NCBI RefSeq assembly: GCF_000754095.2
Contig: NZ_JQSG02000006.1
Coordinates: forward strand, 559,576-604,937
DNA: 45,362 nt
Source of the DNA: Acidihalobacter prosperus
GTDB taxonomy: Bacteria; Pseudomonadota; Gammaproteobacteria; DSM-5130; Acidihalobacteraceae
Direction of reading: 5' to 3'
A model generated the notes under the pieces. It ran no database searches. It was given only the letters and a program-made list of their open reading frames with translations, and had not been told where the DNA came from. Positions 43,516 through 45,362 of this stretch are shown piece after piece (the stretch's first letter is position 1; each line of letters opens with the position of its first letter). The translations under genes were made by a program, and so were the position numbers.

Positions 43516-44613
43516 ATGACCGACGCCGTGATCCGCGACATTGCGCGCGATCTGAGCCGTAGCGACGAGTTCGTCAGGACCAAGATCCGGTTTCTCGACA
43601 TCGCCACGCCGATCGGTGTGGCGGTGGCCTTGCTGATGAGCTATATCGAGCTGCAGCAGGTGCCGTGGTTCCGCGTGCTGCCCGCGATGCTGTTCCCGCT
43701 GTTCGCCCCTTTTCTGCTGTATCGCATCCATCGCGGCGGCTACCGCGGCTACGAGCAGGGTCTCACCGGTTTTGCGCTGCTGATCAGCGCGCAGCAGCTG
43801 CTTGGCGCGCTGTTCACGCTCAACGAGCTGGTCGCGCTAATCTGGTTTCCGGTCTTCCCGCTGACCTACATCTTCCTACTGGGTTATGAGCGCGCCATCC
43901 GCTGGAATGCGGTCGTGATGACAGGTCTTGTCGCCGGCTATCTGTTGTTCCCGGTCGTCAACCATGGCATGCACCCGGTGCCGCCGATGGCCTTCGTCGC
44001 CGGGTTGCTGGCATATGCCTTCGCGACGTTGCTGGCTTGGCACGATCACCGCGAGGTGAGCACATATCAGCGCCGTCTGTACGAGCAGGCGAGCTACGAC
44101 GCGTTGACGGGCGCGATGATGCGCGAGCCGGGGCTTGAGGTGCTGGCGCGCTGCATGGCGCAGGTGGATCGGCGTCCCGGCGAGGCGGTCAGCGTGGCGC
44201 TGCTGGATCTGGACGATTTCAAGCGCATCAACGACGAAGAGGGCCACCAGGCGGGCGACCGGGTGCTGCGCGGCGTGGCGGCCGAAGTGCGCGGGCACAT
44301 TCGGCGGGGCGATTATCTGGTGCGCCTGGGCGGCGAGGAATTCCTGATCGTGTTTCCGGGTATGCGCGCGGAGGCGGCGTATGCGCTGTCGGACGGTCTG
44401 CGTGAACGGATACCGGCGGTGACGGACGGATTGAGCCGGCGCCCGGTGACCGCGAGCATCGGGCTGGTGCAATACCGCGGCGGCGAGACGGCGGGCCAGT
44501 TGCTCGGTCGTGCGGACGTGCTGATGTATGCCGCCAAGACCGGCGGCAAGAACCGCGTCTGCCGCGAGGCGCCCCCCGCGGCTGGGCAAACCGCCACCGG
44601 TGCGATCGCATGA
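43516..44613 (+). CDS. Membrane-bound diguanylate cyclase (first of a tandem pair)
   Basis: A 365-residue protein from ATG 43516, with GAGG upstream; ATG 43498 and TTG 43447 are alternatives. About six hydrophobic helices (residues 25-185) form an uncharacterised membrane sensor. After the linker YQRRLYEQASYD comes a GGDEF domain with GGEEF in RLGGEEFLIVF and an inhibitory RxxD site five residues before it (RRGD), so it probably makes c-di-GMP and is feedback-inhibited. A paralogue follows 57 bases later, with near-identical DNA at the start of the GGDEF domain. Confidence 0.9.
   Translation: MTDAVIRDIARDLSRSDEFVRTKIRFLDIATPIGVAVALLMSYIELQQVPWFRVLPAMLFPLFAPFLLYRIHRGGYRGYEQGLTGFALLISAQQLLGALFTLNELVALIWFPVFPLTYIFLLGYERAIRWNAVVMTGLVAGYLLFPVVNHGMHPVPPMAFVAGLLAYAFATLLAWHDHREVSTYQRRLYEQASYDALTGAMMREPGLEVLARCMAQVDRRPGEAVSVALLDLDDFKRINDEEGHQAGDRVLRGVAAEVRGHIRRGDYLVRLGGEEFLIVFPGMRAEAAYALSDGLRERIPAVTDGLSRRPVTASIGLVQYRGGETAGQLLGRADVLMYAAKTGGKNRVCREAPPAAGQTATGAIA
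44083..44204 (+). repeat. GGDEF segment duplicated in the next gene (copy 1)
   Basis: These 122 bases are repeated at 45241-45362 with one synonymous difference (44109 G, 45267 C). The repeat continues to the window edge, so its full length is unknown. Upstream of 44083 the paralogues are clearly diverged. Confidence 0.95.
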
Positions 44614-44670
44614 CGGGGTCGCCACCGGCGTGGCTCCGTCTTCGGCCGCCGATCTGAGAGGGAAGACGAC

Positions 44671-45362
44671 ATGGCAAAGGCGTCGCCTGACCGGGCAGGC
44701 TACGAGGTGGGCGGCGTCGGAAACCGTGCCGAGCGCATCCGTTTTCTGTTCGTGATCGTGCCGCTCGGCGTGGTGGCCTCGCTGGTGATGTTCTATATCG
44801 AGTCCCGCCATGGCGAGACGCCGCTGACCCTGCGTACGTTGCCGTCGCTCGTATTCCCGATTTGTGCGCTGCCGCTGTGGTACTGGATGTCGCGCAGCAC
44901 GGGTACCGGTGAGCGTATCTTCGGCGTCATGGCGCTGTTGATCACGCTGTCGCTGCTCTGGGGCAGTCTGTTCAATTTCGATTCGCCGATCTTGCTGGTC
45001 TGGATACCGGTGATGCCCTTGGCCTACGTGCTACTGCTCGGACATGTGCGTTCGCTCCGCTGGAGCGCCGGCTTGATGGCCGGCCTGAGCGCGATCTATG
45101 TCCTGTTTCCGGCCATCAACCAGGGGGCGCAACCGGTGGCGCCGACGGTATTCGGGGTTTCGCTGCTCGCGGCCGGGGTTTCGATGATGCTGTCCTGGCA
45201 CCACTATCGCGAGCTGAGCGTGTACCAGCGGCGCCTGCGCGAGCAGGCGAGCTACGACGCGTTGACCGGCGCGATGATGCGCGAGCCGGGGCTTGAGGTG
45301 CTGGCGCGCTGCATGGCGCAGGTGGATCGGCGTCCCGGCGAGGCGGTCAGCGTGGCGCTGCT
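44671..45362 (+). CDS. Membrane-bound diguanylate cyclase, 3' end outside window (second of a tandem pair)
   Basis: The first 230 residues are present. An AGAGGGAAG ribosome site precedes the ATG. The N-terminal membrane domain is homologous to that of the previous gene (for example WIPVMPLAYVLLLGHVRSLRWSAGLMAGL against WFPVFPLTYIFLLGYERAIRWNAVVMTGL) but diverged, while the segment from EQASYD onward is almost identical in DNA. The GGDEF active site lies beyond the window, so activity cannot be judged. Confidence 0.88.
   Translation, partial: MAKASPDRAGYEVGGVGNRAERIRFLFVIVPLGVVASLVMFYIESRHGETPLTLRTLPSLVFPICALPLWYWMSRSTGTGERIFGVMALLITLSLLWGSLFNFDSPILLVWIPVMPLAYVLLLGHVRSLRWSAGLMAGLSAIYVLFPAINQGAQPVAPTVFGVSLLAAGVSMMLSWHHYRELSVYQRRLREQASYDALTGAMMREPGLEVLARCMAQVDRRPGEAVSVAL
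45241..45362 (+). repeat. GGDEF segment duplicated from the previous gene (copy 2)
   Basis: Second copy of the 122-base segment at 44083-44204, offset 1158 bases, 121 of 122 bases identical. It runs to the last base of the window. Confidence 0.95.

Overview
The window looks like chromosome of a GC-rich Gammaproteobacterium, probably halotolerant. This rests on the prkA-yeaH-spoVR operon, an almost complete ectoine degradation cluster, outer membrane barrels, cbpA/cbpM, an FrmA/FrmB formaldehyde pathway and several c-di-GMP proteins. The species cannot be named from sequence alone. No rRNA, tRNA, CRISPR array, transposase or phage gene is visible.

Layout. 1-4062: the end of a porin, a bacteriohemerythrin, an M48 metallopeptidase fused to a type IV pilin-like domain, and an outer membrane barrel protein. 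4063-9967: a 539-base regulatory region with a full-consensus sigma54 promoter and an NtrC-like inverted repeat, then prkA-yeaH-spoVR and a translationally coupled LysE-family exporter. 10138-12863: a proteostasis set, cbpA-cbpM, an M48/HtpX-like protease and trxC. 12860-20889: ectoine degradation, doeX-doeB leftwards and doeC-doeD-eutB-eutC-doeA rightwards. eutA, a transporter and an EnuR-type regulator are not in the window. 20886-26727: a HAD-fold protein that seems to lack its catalytic nucleophile, an HtrA/Deg protease, a DUF938 methyltransferase behind a heptamer repeat, an APC permease and a PilZ protein.

26840-36791: GFA-family proteins, AEC and DMT transporters, two LysR regulators, a Bcp peroxiredoxin, ferredoxin-NADP reductase, a hotdog thioesterase, purU, a frameshifted arfB and an apparently exported 2H phosphoesterase. 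36819-45362: a DASS/SLC13-type transporter, a GAF-GGDEF-EAL protein, the fghA-adhC formaldehyde pair, an ATP-grasp protein, and two tandem membrane GGDEF proteins. The second is cut by the window end and carries a nearly identical GGDEF segment.

How the genes work together. The sigma54 operon is probably a starvation or nitrogen-stress response. The doe/eut genes would turn the compatible solute ectoine into aspartate, giving carbon and nitrogen. adhC, fghA and purU deal with one-carbon units. The least ordinary items are the M48-pilin fusion, the arfB frameshift next to an exported 2H phosphoesterase, the HAD-like protein paired with doeA, paired hairpins inside the ectoine operon, and the sharply bounded identity between the tandem GGDEF genes. 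I found no clearly new multi-gene defence or biosynthetic system.
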